The notes: generated by a model not told the origin, from the sequence alone. DNA of 64,000 bases from an uncultured Clostridia bacterium (GCA_944386165.1 CALXAA010000007.1:1-64000), one strand, 5' to 3'; counted from the stretch's first letter, positions 35,275-44,655 are shown. A program made the numbers and translations.

Positions 35275-35730
35275 TTATTCACTTTCTTCTCCGTTTTTCT
35301 CTTCAATATTTTCTTCATTTTGTTTCTCTTCATTTTCTACAATTTCTGCTTCTTTTACTTCTACTTCTGGTTGCTTCTCACCACATTTTGGGCAAAAAGC
35401 TGCATCTGCTGCTATTTCTGCAAAGCATTTTATACATTGCTTTTTGTTTTTTAGCTCTAAAATTGATGCTAAACATGTTTCAATTTCACTTGATAATATA
35501 TCTATCTTAGAGCATTCTTCTTCTAATTCTGATTTAATGTCAATGTTTTCTTCTCTAACATGCTTTTCATATACTTTTTTTCCTATTTCTTTATATAAAT
35601 CATTTATGTTTGACTTATTTTCATTAATTTTCATTTTTAGTTTTGCTTCTCTTGCAAGTTCTCCTGTTTTTTTGGCTGTTGCTCCATAAGCCTCACTTGC
35701 TTTTTTTCCAAGTGTATCAAAAAATCCCAT
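35275..35730 (-). CDS. Zinc-ribbon protein with coiled-coil N-terminus
   Basis: This 151-residue cytoplasmic protein has a charged helical region (residues 1-95), a zinc ribbon CIKCFAEIAADAAFCPKCGE (about residues 98-117) and a very acidic tail rich in E, K and N. Members of this loose group are common in Clostridia and uncharacterised. It lies between dtd and gpsA with ordinary spacing. Confidence 0.75.
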   Translation of the reverse strand: MGFFDTLGKKASEAYGATAKKTGELAREAKLKMKINENKSNINDLYKEIGKKVYEKHVREENIDIKSELEEECSKIDILSSEIETCLASILELKNKKQCIKCFAEIAADAAFCPKCGEKQPEVEVKEAEIVENEEKQNEENIEEKNGEESE

Positions 35731-35805
35731 ATAAAAACCCCTTCCTTATACAATATTTACACTATATATTTTTTATTATTTACAAATTTAAATTAATTAT
35801 TATAC

Positions 35806-36792
35806 TTAATTTTCATTTTTCTTTGCTCTATTCATTAATGCATTTACAGCTTCTTCTGGTTTTAAACCTTTATATAGTATTCCATATACAGCTTCCACTA
35901 TTGGCATTTCAATATTATGAATTTTTCCTAGTTCATAAGCTACAACTATATTGTCTAAACTTTCAATTGTCATTCCTACTTCTTTTTTTGTTTCTTCTAT
36001 AGTTTTACCTTGACCTATTAGTTTTCCTGCTCTTCTATTTCTGCTATGATCACTTAAACAAGTTACAATTAAATCACCTAATCCACTTAAACCATAAAAT
36101 GTATCTTTTTTTCCTCCTAATGCAACACCAAGTCTTGAAAGTTCTGCTAATCCTCTTGTAATTAAAGCTGCAAAAGTATTATCTCCAAGTCCCATTCCTG
36201 CTGCAACTCCAGCACAAAATGCAATTATATTTTTTAATGCTCCTCCTAATTCAACTCCTTTTACATCTCTTGATGTATAAATCCTCATTCTGTCTGACAT
36301 AAATGTATCTTGGACTAATTTTAGTACTGAATCATATTCTGATGCAACTACCAAAACTGTAGGAATTGCAACAGAAACCTCCTCAGCATGACTTGGACCT
36401 GAAAGTACTGCTATTTTTGCATTTGGAATTTCTTCTTTTATAACTTCATCAAGTGTCATTAATGAACTTTGTTCAAAACCTTTTGAACAAATAACAATAG
36501 GTTGATTTGTTACATATTTTTTATATTCTTTTACTATATTTCTTGTAAATTTTGATGGTGTTACATGTACAATAAAGTCCGAGTCTTTTATAACCTCTTC
36601 ATATGATGTACTACAATCAATTCCATTAGGCAAAACAACATTATCTAAAAATTTACATTTATGTTCATTATTGATTAAGTCTTTTTCTTCTTCTGCAAAT
36701 GACCATAACTTTACTTTGTTTCCTAATTTTGCTAAGTGAATAGATAGAGCTACTCCCCAACTTCCACTTCCTATAACTGCAATTTTTTTCAT
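35806..36792 (-). CDS. gpsA: Glycerol-3-phosphate dehydrogenase [NAD(P)+]
   Basis: The product makes sn-glycerol-3-phosphate from dihydroxyacetone phosphate for phospholipid synthesis. This 328-residue protein has the N-terminal dinucleotide fold IAVIGSGSWGVALS, VICSKGFEQ, LSGPSHAEEV, the catalytic lysine region VELGGALKNIIAFCAG, and SGLGDLIVTC with SRNRRAG. It forms a lipid-synthesis group with plsY just upstream. Confidence 0.96.
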   Translation of the reverse strand: MKKIAVIGSGSWGVALSIHLAKLGNKVKLWSFAEEEKDLINNEHKCKFLDNVVLPNGIDCSTSYEEVIKDSDFIVHVTPSKFTRNIVKEYKKYVTNQPIVICSKGFEQSSLMTLDEVIKEEIPNAKIAVLSGPSHAEEVSVAIPTVLVVASEYDSVLKLVQDTFMSDRMRIYTSRDVKGVELGGALKNIIAFCAGVAAGMGLGDNTFAALITRGLAELSRLGVALGGKKDTFYGLSGLGDLIVTCLSDHSRNRRAGKLIGQGKTIEETKKEVGMTIESLDNIVVAYELGKIHNIEMPIVEAVYGILYKGLKPEEAVNALMNRAKKNEN

Positions 36793-36890
36793 TTTTTTAT
36801 CACATTCCTTTCTTAAGATAATGTAGTGTTGAAATTATTCTTTCAAATAATATCTTTTGTCACTATTATATATTTATTTTAATAACCTTT

Positions 36891-37520
36891 TTATTTTTTA
36901 AAGCTTATTTTATTTTCTGTTCCATTTAATAACCTTTTTATATTACTTCTATGATTAAATGCAACAATTATAGCTAATATTATACTATAAATTAAATAAC
37001 TACTACCTTCTGTTACTATATAATGGTTTTTTATAAATAATACCAAAACTGGGAATAATACGCAAGCTCCAACAGATCCTAAAGATACCATTCTACTTAA
37101 TACCATTAATACTAGTGCAAATACTAAACAAATTAATCCTATTTGCCAATTTGTTACTAATACAACTCCTAATGCTGTTGCAACACCTTTTCCTCCTTTA
37201 AAGTTGAAGAAAATAGGAAATGTATGTCCTAATATTACTGCAATACCAGCAAGTTGAACTAATAATGCTTTGTCTAAATTTTGTGCTATTTTTCCTATTA
37301 GCACAGCTATTAAAATTGCAACAACTCCTTTTAAGCAATCTCCTATTAATGTTAAAACTGCAGCTTTTACTCCTACAGAGCGTAGCATATTTGTTGCTCC
37401 AGCATTTCCACTTCCTTTTTCTCTTACATCAAATCCTGCCATTTTTTTACTTATTATTACTGAAAAACTAATACTTCCTATCAAATATGATATTATTACT
37501 ACTATTATATATACTGCCAT
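36891..37520 (-). CDS. plsY: Acyl-phosphate:glycerol-3-phosphate acyltransferase
   Basis: This 209-residue membrane enzyme makes 1-acyl-glycerol-3-phosphate from acyl phosphate. It has five or six helices and the family motifs SGNAGATNMLR, GHTFPIFFNFKGGKGVAT and a C-terminal FNHRSNIKRLLNG. ATG 37520 has AGGAGAGG upstream and begins one base after the der stop; the longer frame to 37544 would overlap der without a matching ribosome site. Confidence 0.95.
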   Translation of the reverse strand: MAVYIIVVIISYLIGSISFSVIISKKMAGFDVREKGSGNAGATNMLRSVGVKAAVLTLIGDCLKGVVAILIAVLIGKIAQNLDKALLVQLAGIAVILGHTFPIFFNFKGGKGVATALGVVLVTNWQIGLICLVFALVLMVLSRMVSLGSVGACVLFPVLVLFIKNHYIVTEGSSYLIYSIILAIIVAFNHRSNIKRLLNGTENKISFKK

Positions 37521-37521
37521 A

Positions 37522-38853
37522 TTATTCTTCCTCTCCTTTCTCATGTTTTTCTCTTGCTATCATTCTAATTGGTGTTCCTTCTAATCCAAATTCTCTACGA
37601 ATTTGATTTACTAAATATCTTTCATATGAAAAATGAAATAATTCTTTATTATTAACAAATATTACAAATGTTGGTGGCTTTGTGCTTACTTGTGTTCCAT
37701 ATAATATTTTTAGTCTTTTTCCTTTATCTGTTGGTGGTTGAACAAGAGCAATTGCTTCATTTATAACTTGATTTAAAGCTGATGTTGAAACTCTCATAGA
37801 GTTTTGTTCATTAACATGATTTATTAAATCAAATAATTTTTCTACTCTTTGTCCTGTTTTTGCAGATATAAAAATTATTGGTGCATATGATAAATATGAT
37901 AATTTTGCATAAATATCTTTTTTATATTTTTCTAATGTTCCTGTTTCTTTTTCATATTCATCCCATTTGTTAACTACAATAATTATTCCTTTTCCTGCTT
38001 CATGTGCTTCTCCTGCAATTTTTGCATCTTGGTCTGTTACTCCTTCTGTTGCATCTATCATCATTAAACATACATCTGCTCTTTCTATTGCAAGTAATGT
38101 TCTCATAATACTAAACTTTTCAATTGATTCTGTGACTTTACTTTTTCTTCTAATTCCTGCTGTATCTATTAATACATATTTTCCATGGCTATTTTCATAT
38201 TCTGTGTCTATTGCATCTCTTGTTGTTCCTGCAATATTACTTACTATTGTTCTGTTTTCTCCTAATATTTTATTTATTAATGATGATTTGCCTACATTTG
38301 GCTTTCCTATTACTGCTACTTTTATTCTTTCATCTTCTTCATCATCATTTTTTTGTGGAAGTTTTTCGTAAATTGCATCTAGAACATCTCCTATTCCTAG
38401 TGCATTTGCTGCAGATACAGGATATACATCTCCTAATCCTAAATTGTAAAATTCATATATATCATCTTTATCTTTACTCATATTATCTGCTTTATTACAT
38501 ACAAGTATTACTGGCTTTTTAGATTTTCTTAACATTACTGCAATTTCTTCATCTGTTGCAGTTACTCCTTGTTTTATATCTGTTAAAAATACAATTACAT
38601 CTGCAATTTCTACTGCTATTTGGGCTTGTTCTCTCATTTGAGATATTATTATATCATCACTTTCTGGCTCTATTCCTGCTGTATCTACTACTGTAAAAGT
38701 TCTTCCTCTCCAGTTTGTTTCTGCATATATTCTATCTCTTGTAACTCCTGGTGTGTCTTCTACTATTGAAATTCTACTTCCTACTATATAATTAAAAAAA
38801 GTAGATTTTCCTACATTTGGTCTTCCTATAATTGCTACTGTTGGTTTTGACAT
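37522..38853 (-). CDS. der: Ribosome-assembly GTPase Der (EngA)
   Basis: This 443-residue protein has two tandem GTPase domains and a C-terminal KH-like domain, needed for 50S assembly. The first domain has GRPNVGKST, DTPGVTRD and NKAD; the second has GKPNVGKSS, DTAGIRR and NKWD. The length and domain order are standard. The minus-strand promoter (TTGATA, 17, TATTAT) lies just upstream and diverges from the orphan gene promoter. Confidence 0.97.
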   Translation of the reverse strand: MSKPTVAIIGRPNVGKSTFFNYIVGSRISIVEDTPGVTRDRIYAETNWRGRTFTVVDTAGIEPESDDIIISQMREQAQIAVEIADVIVFLTDIKQGVTATDEEIAVMLRKSKKPVILVCNKADNMSKDKDDIYEFYNLGLGDVYPVSAANALGIGDVLDAIYEKLPQKNDDEEDERIKVAVIGKPNVGKSSLINKILGENRTIVSNIAGTTRDAIDTEYENSHGKYVLIDTAGIRRKSKVTESIEKFSIMRTLLAIERADVCLMMIDATEGVTDQDAKIAGEAHEAGKGIIIVVNKWDEYEKETGTLEKYKKDIYAKLSYLSYAPIIFISAKTGQRVEKLFDLINHVNEQNSMRVSTSALNQVINEAIALVQPPTDKGKRLKILYGTQVSTKPPTFVIFVNNKELFHFSYERYLVNQIRREFGLEGTPIRMIAREKHEKGEEE

Positions 38854-38890
38854 TTTTTTATTCCTTTCTTTATACTTTTTTTACAAAGTA

Positions 38891-38919
38891 ATAATATCAT
38901 AAAAGAATAAAAATATCAA
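38891..38919 (-). promoter_or_regulatory. Promoter of der-plsY-gpsA
   Basis: On the minus strand TTGATA (38919-38914), 17 bases, then TATTAT (38896-38891), about 40 bases before the der ATG. Confidence 0.7.
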
Positions 38920-38980
38920 TAAATTTTGAATTCATTTAATAAATCTCTAGTTGTATATACTAAATTTCTCATCAAGTGAA

Positions 38981-39009
38981 TTGACATAATATGTAAAATG
39001 TGATATAAT
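38981..39009 (+). promoter_or_regulatory. Fully consensus promoter of the orphan gene
   Basis: TTGACA (38981-38986), exactly 17 bases, then TATAAT (39004-39009). GGAGG (39044-39048) and ATG 39055 follow after about 45 bases. This is a textbook strong vegetative promoter. Confidence 0.93.
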
Positions 39010-39054
39010 AATTGTATTCGTAAGTAACACTTGGTTGAATTTTGGAGGTAAAAA

Positions 39055-40074
39055 ATGACTGCAATTGAAAGTAGTTCCTACAATTTCCGGAACAAATTCA
39101 AAGCACAAATTGAAAAATTTGGGCTGAAGCAAAGCTTTTTTGATTCTATCTTCGACACTGCAATGAAGATGTCGAAAGAAAACTTCAAAACTCTGTTATG
39201 GAATTTGAGTTTTGAAGAATCCGCAAGCAACGCTCTTGCTTCCTTGGGGCTCTCAGTCAACAAGGAGAACTTTGCAAAAGAACTTATAATCCCCTTACGC
39301 AATGAACTGCGTTACCAGTTTACTGTCGAGATTTGCAACGGTGAGGATTTTTTAATTCCCTCTTTTGCAACATCTTCTGAAGAAGGGAAAGTCTTTGACA
39401 GATTTTCGAAAAAGTTTGGAGCAGACAAAATTTTGGCCAATGAAATTTGGGAAATAGCTTTAAGCTTCGTAACCTGTGCAAGTGGAGAGCATATTGAAAG
39501 AACCATTTTCCTGTTAAAATCCAAAGGTCGGGAAAATTTTCAATATGGTGGACTTAGAAATCTAGGTCTAAAATATCACGAAGCATCTGCACTTCTGCCC
39601 AAAGCAGAAGCACTAGGAACATTCATAAGCGAACTATACCAAATTGTGTTGGAAAATGGAGGATCGAGTCAAACAGCAGAAAATGTTGCTGCAGTAACTA
39701 CTCCATTTGCAAATCTTGGAGCATTGATTGAGCAGAATGGGATTGAACTTCCCGAAAGTTGTGACGAAAGCACCACCACCCAAAAAGACACTAGTGCTAA
39801 TAATACTTCTCCTGATGATGTCACTTCCACGGCTAAAACTCAAGAGACATCGTCTCTTGAAGGCACTAATGCTCTTGAAGTAAAAAATCCCATTTCACCG
39901 GTAGTAGATCAAATAATTGCCCATGCAGATCTGGTAGATGATTTCTTGGCAATCTATCGGGAACTTATGAGTGCGGGTCTGGATATCCAGTACCTAATTT
40001 CCAAAAGGTTTGCAGTTCAAGAACTGCTGGATGGTTACTTTGACTTGGTTGAAGCAGCCAGTGAAAACCTCTAA
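39055..40074 (+). CDS. Orphan protein of foreign base composition
   Basis: I do not recognise this 339-residue protein. It has no signal peptide or membrane segment. Residues 1 to about 215 look helical and mixed-charge. Residues about 218-262 form a linker rich in S, T, N, D and E. Residues 265-339 are again helical (ending GYFDLVEAASENL). Its DNA is visibly richer in G and C than its neighbours (24 of 60 bases in the line at 39121 against 17 of 60 at 37561). It uses CGG for arginine three times, plus CGC, which native genes avoid. It stands alone on the plus strand with a perfect promoter and terminator. Recent transfer is likely; the function is unknown. Confidence 0.85.
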   Translation: MTAIESSSYNFRNKFKAQIEKFGLKQSFFDSIFDTAMKMSKENFKTLLWNLSFEESASNALASLGLSVNKENFAKELIIPLRNELRYQFTVEICNGEDFLIPSFATSSEEGKVFDRFSKKFGADKILANEIWEIALSFVTCASGEHIERTIFLLKSKGRENFQYGGLRNLGLKYHEASALLPKAEALGTFISELYQIVLENGGSSQTAENVAAVTTPFANLGALIEQNGIELPESCDESTTTQKDTSANNTSPDDVTSTAKTQETSSLEGTNALEVKNPISPVVDQIIAHADLVDDFLAIYRELMSAGLDIQYLISKRFAVQELLDGYFDLVEAASENL

Positions 40075-40109
40075 AATATGAGTAATCTTACACTCATACA
40101 AAGCAAAAG

Positions 40110-40135
40110 GAGAGGCGAGATAATTCTCGCCTCTC
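40110..40135. terminator. Strong bidirectional terminator of the orphan gene and pyk
   Basis: GAGAGGCGAGA (40110-40120), a TAAT loop and TCTCGCCTCTC (40125-40135) form a perfect 11-pair stem with TTT on the plus strand and CTTTTGCTTT on the minus strand. It serves the convergent orphan and pyruvate kinase genes and is unusually GC-rich for the region. Confidence 0.92.
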
Positions 40136-40176
40136 TTTGATTTTGAAAAAAACTAATATAAATTACTTATATTGGA

Positions 40177-41610
40177 TTAAACTCTTAAAATTCCTCCAAG
40201 AACTTTTGTTGTCATTCCACTTGTGAATTTTTTTGCTCCTCCAGATATTACAATAACATCACCTTTTTCAAGGATTTCTTTATCTTTTAATTTTTGAATA
40301 CCTTTATCAATTGTTTCTTCAATTGAGCTACCAGCTTCAACAAATATTGGTGTTACATTCCAACATAAACCTAATTGATGGAATGTTCTCTTATTATCTG
40401 TTATAGCTAATATTGGGCATCCAGCTCCTAAACCTGCTAATACTCTTGCAGAATCTCCTGAATGTGTATATGTTACAATTGCATTTGCTTTTGTGTTTTT
40501 TGCTGTTACACATGCAGAATATGCAATTTTTGCAGCATCATCAGTTAAATCAATGTCTTCACTGTTGTCAAATCTCTTCCAATAATGTATTTCTGGTTCA
40601 ACTCTGTTTGCTATTTTAACCATTGTTTGAACACATTCAACTGGGTAATCACCTTGAGCACATTCTCCAGAAAGCATTACAGCACTTGTTCTATCATAAA
40701 TAGCATTTGCTACGTCACTAGCTTCTGCTCTTGTTGGTAATGGTTGATGTGTCATTGATTCTAACATTTGAGTAGCTGTTATAGCTGGTTTAAACATTCT
40801 GTTACATCCTCTAATTATTCTTTTTTGAACAACTGGTGGCTCTGTAAAATCTGTTTCTGTAGCCATATCACCACGAGCAATCATTTGTCCATCAGCTTCT
40901 TTAAGAATGTCATCTAAGTTAGATAATCCTTCTACATTTTCTATTTTTGTTATTATTTGGATATCTTTTCCACCGTTTTCATCTAATACTTTTCTAACTT
41001 GTCTAATATCATCTAAGTTTCTTGCAAATGAAATTGCAACAAAATCATAGTCATGTTCACATGCTGTTTTAAGGTCTGCTATATCTTTTTCTGCTAAACC
41101 TGGTAATCTAATTATTGTTCCAGGTAAATTCATTGTTTTTCTGCTTCCTAATCCATTTCCATGAACAACTGTACAAACAATGTCTTTTCCAACAACTTCA
41201 TCAACTCTTAATTCAATTGCACCATCATCAATTAGAATTTTTGTTCCAGGTTGTACATCTTTATATAATTCTTTATATGATACAGAAACTCTTTCTTCAT
41301 TTCCTTCTATATCATCATTTACTAATGTAAATTTTTGTCCATCTTTTAATTGAATTTTTGTATTTTTTCCTGTATATAACATTCCTGTTCTTATTTCTGG
41401 ACCTTTCATGTCTAATAATAATGCAATTGGTAAATCTAATTTTTCTCTTAATTCAATAATTTTTTCTGTTTTTTCTGATTGTTCATCCCAACTTCCATGT
41501 GAATAATTTATTCTGCAAACATTAAGTCCTGCTGCAAATAATTCTTCTAATTTATTTTCACTTGCTGGTCCAATTGTTCCTACTATTTTAGTTTTTCTTA
41601 AATTTTTCAT
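40177..41610 (-). CDS. pyk: Pyruvate kinase
   Basis: This 477-residue glycolytic enzyme converts PEP and ADP to pyruvate and ATP. Visible features are TKIVGTIGPAS at the start, CRINYSHGSWDE, LLDMKGPEIRTG, the catalytic lysine region ITKIENVEGL, MIARGDMATE and PTRAEASDVANAI. It lacks the extra C-terminal PEP-utiliser domain seen in some Firmicutes. ATG 41610 has GGAGG (41623-41619) eight bases upstream; the longer frame crosses the terminator of the preceding gene. Confidence 0.97.
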   Translation of the reverse strand: MKNLRKTKIVGTIGPASENKLEELFAAGLNVCRINYSHGSWDEQSEKTEKIIELREKLDLPIALLLDMKGPEIRTGMLYTGKNTKIQLKDGQKFTLVNDDIEGNEERVSVSYKELYKDVQPGTKILIDDGAIELRVDEVVGKDIVCTVVHGNGLGSRKTMNLPGTIIRLPGLAEKDIADLKTACEHDYDFVAISFARNLDDIRQVRKVLDENGGKDIQIITKIENVEGLSNLDDILKEADGQMIARGDMATETDFTEPPVVQKRIIRGCNRMFKPAITATQMLESMTHQPLPTRAEASDVANAIYDRTSAVMLSGECAQGDYPVECVQTMVKIANRVEPEIHYWKRFDNSEDIDLTDDAAKIAYSACVTAKNTKANAIVTYTHSGDSARVLAGLGAGCPILAITDNKRTFHQLGLCWNVTPIFVEAGSSIEETIDKGIQKLKDKEILEKGDVIVISGGAKKFTSGMTTKVLGGILRV

Positions 41611-41638
41611 TATAATATCCTCCCCATAATATAAACAT

Positions 41639-41666
41639 GACAAAAAACACCATTTGGTGTTTTGTC
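41639..41666 (-). terminator. Terminator after rpmF
   Basis: The minus strand reads GACAAAACACC, AAAT, GGTGTTTTTTGTC. This stem of about 11 pairs with a run of T closes the ribosomal-protein operon before pyk. Confidence 0.75.
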
Positions 41667-41672
41667 TATTTA

Positions 41673-41858
41673 TTAATTTTCTTCACTTTTTGCAACTACT
41701 TCTTTTCCATCATAATATCCACAATTTGGACATACTCTATGTGGCATTACTGGTTCATGGCAATGAGGACAAGTTGCAAATTTTGGTGCTTCAACTTTCC
41801 ATGTTGATCTTTTTGTATGTGTTCTAGCTTTTGACCATCTTCTTTTTGGTTGTGCCAT
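41673..41858 (-). CDS. rpmF: 50S ribosomal protein L32
   Basis: This 61-residue protein begins AQPKRRWSKARTHTKRSTW and has a zinc ribbon CPHCHEP...CPNCGYY. It sits 40 bases after secY, a place where adk and map are expected in most Firmicutes. A GGAGGG ribosome site precedes the ATG, and a terminator follows. Confidence 0.95.
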   Translation of the reverse strand: MAQPKRRWSKARTHTKRSTWKVEAPKFATCPHCHEPVMPHRVCPNCGYYDGKEVVAKSEEN

Positions 41859-41898
41859 ATTAAATCCCTCCTAACATAAGATATCTATTATATCTTTT

Positions 41899-43218
41899 TT
41901 ACTCTAAGAAACCTTTATAATGTCTCATTACTAATTGAGATTCTAATTGTTGTACTGTTTCAAGAGCAACACCTACAACGATTAATATTGATGTTCCACC
42001 AAATGAAACATTTAAATTTGTAAATCTTAATAACATTGGAAGTATAGCTATAACTGCTAAGAATAATCCTCCAAATATTGTTAATTTTGAAATTATTGAA
42101 GATAAATAATCTGTTGTTGGTTTTCCAGCTCTTATACCTGGAATAAATCCACCATTTTTCTTAATATTGTTTGATACTTCTGCTGGATTGAATGTAGCAT
42201 AAGTATAGAAAAATGTAAATCCCATAATTAATAGCAAATATACTATTGCATTTGCAAGAGAATATCCCCATCCAACACTTGATGAAGATGTGGCAATAGA
42301 GAAATTATATACTCCTTTCCAAAATCCTGTTAGTGTAGATACATCTTTTACAAATATAGATATTATCATTGCTGGAAATGTCATAAATGATGAAGCAAAA
42401 ATTACTGGCATTACACCTGCCATAGCAAGTTTTAATGGTATATGTGAACTTTGTGCTCCAACCATTTTTCTTCCAACTACTTTCTTAGAATATTGTACTG
42501 GAACTCTTCTTTCAGCTTGTTGCACAAATACAACACCTGCAACTAATAGTAATGCTCCAATAATAATTCCTAATGCTGTAATTAGTCCTACTGTATTAAA
42601 TCCTGTGCTTGTAAATATTAGATTCCATATAGTAGTTATTCCAGATGGTAAACCTGATATAATTCCTATGAAAATTATAATTGAAATACCATTTCCAATT
42701 CCTTTATTTGTGATTTGCTCTCCTAACCACATAAGTAATGATGTTCCAGCAACTAATGATGAAACAACTAGTATTCCTGTTAACCATCCTTCATTTATAA
42801 ATATTCCAGAAGATCTGTATCCTAAATAAATACCAATAGCTTCAACTAATGCTAAAATTATTGTAATTATTTTAGTCCATCTATTAATTACTTTTTTTCC
42901 TTCTTCTCCACCTTCTTTTACCATTCTCTCTAAAGAAGGTATTACCATTGCAAGTAATTGCACAACAATTGATGCTGTGATGTATGGACTTATTGACATT
43001 GCAAAAATTGAAAATCTAGAAAAAGCTCCACCTGAAATAATATCAATAAATCCAGCAATTCCATTAGCTGAAGACATAGCTTCATTTAACACTATTGTGT
43101 TAACTCCTGGTACTGTAATATAACATCCTAATCTAAATAATATTATTAGTAATAATGTGTACCATAATCTTTTTCTTACATCTGGTGTTTTTAAAGCATT
43201 TTTTATTGTTTTAAACAA
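41899..43218 (-). CDS. secY: Preprotein translocase subunit SecY
   Basis: This 439-residue channel subunit of the Sec translocon has ten helices, the plug region GGAFSRFSIFAMSISPYITA and the cytosolic loop ERRVPVQYSKK. The start is a TTG at 43218 with GAGG eight bases upstream, overlapping nothing but directly abutting the rplO stop. The product then begins FKTIKNALKTPDVRKRLW, as expected for SecY. It is the last classic spc-operon gene here. Confidence 0.96.
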   Translation of the reverse strand: MFKTIKNALKTPDVRKRLWYTLLLIILFRLGCYITVPGVNTIVLNEAMSSANGIAGFIDIISGGAFSRFSIFAMSISPYITASIVVQLLAMVIPSLERMVKEGGEEGKKVINRWTKIITIILALVEAIGIYLGYRSSGIFINEGWLTGILVVSSLVAGTSLLMWLGEQITNKGIGNGISIIIFIGIISGLPSGITTIWNLIFTSTGFNTVGLITALGIIIGALLLVAGVVFVQQAERRVPVQYSKKVVGRKMVGAQSSHIPLKLAMAGVMPVIFASSFMTFPAMIISIFVKDVSTLTGFWKGVYNFSIATSSSSVGWGYSLANAIVYLLLIMGFTFFYTYATFNPAEVSNNIKKNGGFIPGIRAGKPTTDYLSSIISKLTIFGGLFLAVIAILPMLLRFTNLNVSFGGTSILIVVGVALETVQQLESQLVMRHYKGFLE

Positions 43219-43653
43219 CTAAATCACCTCTGCCTTTCCGCCTAAGGCTTCTATTTTTTCTTTAGCTGTAGTAGTAAATCTTTTTGCTTTTACATTAAGT
43301 TTTTTATCTAATGTACCTGTAGCTAAAACTACTATACCATCATTTATTTTTCCTATAATTCCTTCTTCTACTAAGCTTTCTGCGGTTACATCTGTTGATT
43401 TTGATTTATTTAACATTGTTAGTGTTACTTCTGTATAGTTATTAGCATGAATGTTAGTGAATCCTCTTTTTGGTAAACGTCTATATAATGGTGTTTGACC
43501 ACCTTCAAATCCACGTCTTACTCCTCCACCACTTCTTGCTTTTTGTCCTTTATGTCCTTTTCCTGATGTTTTTCCTGTTCCAGAACCTATTCCACGTCCA
43601 ACTCTTTTTCTTTTTACTTTTTCAACAGCTGGTTTTAATTCTCCTAGTTTCAT
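43219..43653 (-). CDS. rplO: 50S ribosomal protein L15
   Basis: This 144-residue protein begins [19 protein letters not shown] with the glycine-rich [20 protein letters not shown] stretch and ends in the L15 signature region. ATG 43653 has CCTCC-complement GGAGG nine bases upstream; a longer frame to 43698 is not supported. In most bacteria rpmD (L30) lies directly upstream; here it is missing. Confidence 0.96.
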   Translation of the reverse strand: MKLGELKPAVEKVKRKRVGRGIGSGTGKTSGKGHKGQKARSGGGVRRGFEGGQTPLYRRLPKRGFTNIHANNYTEVTLTMLNKSKSTDVTAESLVEEGIIGKINDGIVVLATGTLDKKLNVKAKRFTTTAKEKIEALGGKAEVI

Positions 43654-43684
43654 TTTCTTGCACCTCCCTATTTTTGACTTTTGT

Positions 43685-43741
43685 GTTGAACATAGCAACT
43701 TGTTTTTAGACTTTTTCTATTTATACAAGTGCTATCTCAAC
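43685..43741 (-). other. Intercistronic hairpin where rpmD is expected
   Basis: GTTGA, ATAGCA and CTTG on one side (43685-43702) pair with CAAG, TGCTAT and TCAAC (43726-43741) on the other. The result is a 15-pair stem with two small bulges and a loop of about 23 bases. It fills the gap between rpsE and rplO. Confidence 0.6.
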
Positions 43742-43744
43742 AAA

Positions 43745-44236
43745 TTATAATATATCTTCTACTTTTTTATTTCTCTTTTTAGCAACTTGTTCAATAGTTC
43801 TCATGTTTTTTAGTCCTTCAAGTGTTGCATATACAACATTTCTAGGATTGTTTGTTCCTAAAACTTTTGTACGTACATCTTTATATCCTGCAAGTTCAAG
43901 AACTGGTCTTACACTTCCTCCTGTAATAAGTCCTGTACCAACTGCAGCTGGTTTTAATATAACTTTTGCACTACCAAATTCTCCAACATATTCATGAGGT
44001 ACTGTTGTTCCAACAACTGGAACTTCTATTAAATTTTTCTTTGCTTCTTGTATAGCTTTCTTAATTGCATCTGGTACTTCAGCAGCTTTACCATTTCCTA
44101 TTCCAACATGTCCGTTTTCATCTCCTACGATAACAACAGCACTAAATCTAAATGTTCTACCACCTTTTACAACCTTTGCAACTCTATTTATAGCTACTAC
44201 TTTTTCTTTTAACTCTGGCATTTTATTTTCTTCCAT
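43745..44236 (-). CDS. rpsE: 30S ribosomal protein S5
   Basis: This 163-residue protein contains [53 protein letters not shown] and a C-terminal [13 protein letters not shown]. It has the usual length and position after rplR. Confidence 0.97.
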   Translation of the reverse strand: MEENKMPELKEKVVAINRVAKVVKGGRTFRFSAVVIVGDENGHVGIGNGKAAEVPDAIKKAIQEAKKNLIEVPVVGTTVPHEYVGEFGSAKVILKPAAVGTGLITGGSVRPVLELAGYKDVRTKVLGTNNPRNVVYATLEGLKNMRTIEQVAKKRNKKVEDIL

Positions 44237-44269
44237 AGGTTTTGTTTTTTCCCTCCTTTTATTATAAAA

Positions 44270-44629
44270 TTAGAATTCAAGTCCGCCTTCTCTTGCAGCT
44301 TCAGCTAATTCTTTTACAATTCCATGATATATATATCCACTACGATCATATACAACTGTTTTTATTTTCTTTGAAGCAGCTCTTTTTGCTATTAAAGTTC
44401 CAACTTCTTTTGCAGCTTCAAGATTTGATTTTTTTGTTTTTACTTCTTTATCTAATGTTGATGCTTGAACTAATGTGTTACCAGCAACATCATCGATTAT
44501 TTGTGCATATATGTTTGTGTTACTTTTATATATACATAATCTTGGTCTTTCAGCTGTTCCAGAAACTTTATTTCTAACTCTAGCATGTCTTTTTTCTCTT
44601 TCTAATTTTCTGTTTGTCTTTTTAATCAT
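44270..44629 (-). CDS. rplR: 50S ribosomal protein L18
   Basis: This 119-residue 5S-rRNA-binding protein has [39 protein letters not shown] and [20 protein letters not shown]. It has standard position and length. Confidence 0.97.
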   Translation of the reverse strand: MIKKTNRKLEREKRHARVRNKVSGTAERPRLCIYKSNTNIYAQIIDDVAGNTLVQASTLDKEVKTKKSNLEAAKEVGTLIAKRAASKKIKTVVYDRSGYIYHGIVKELAEAAREGGLEF

Positions 44630-44655
44630 TTTCTTACTCCTTTCATAATATTATC

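Noticed and set aside
39055..40074. Orphan gene as a transposase or toxin
   Set aside because: No DDE-type triad, HUH motif, helix-turn-helix or toxin signature is visible, and no inverted repeats flank it. I therefore left it without a function.
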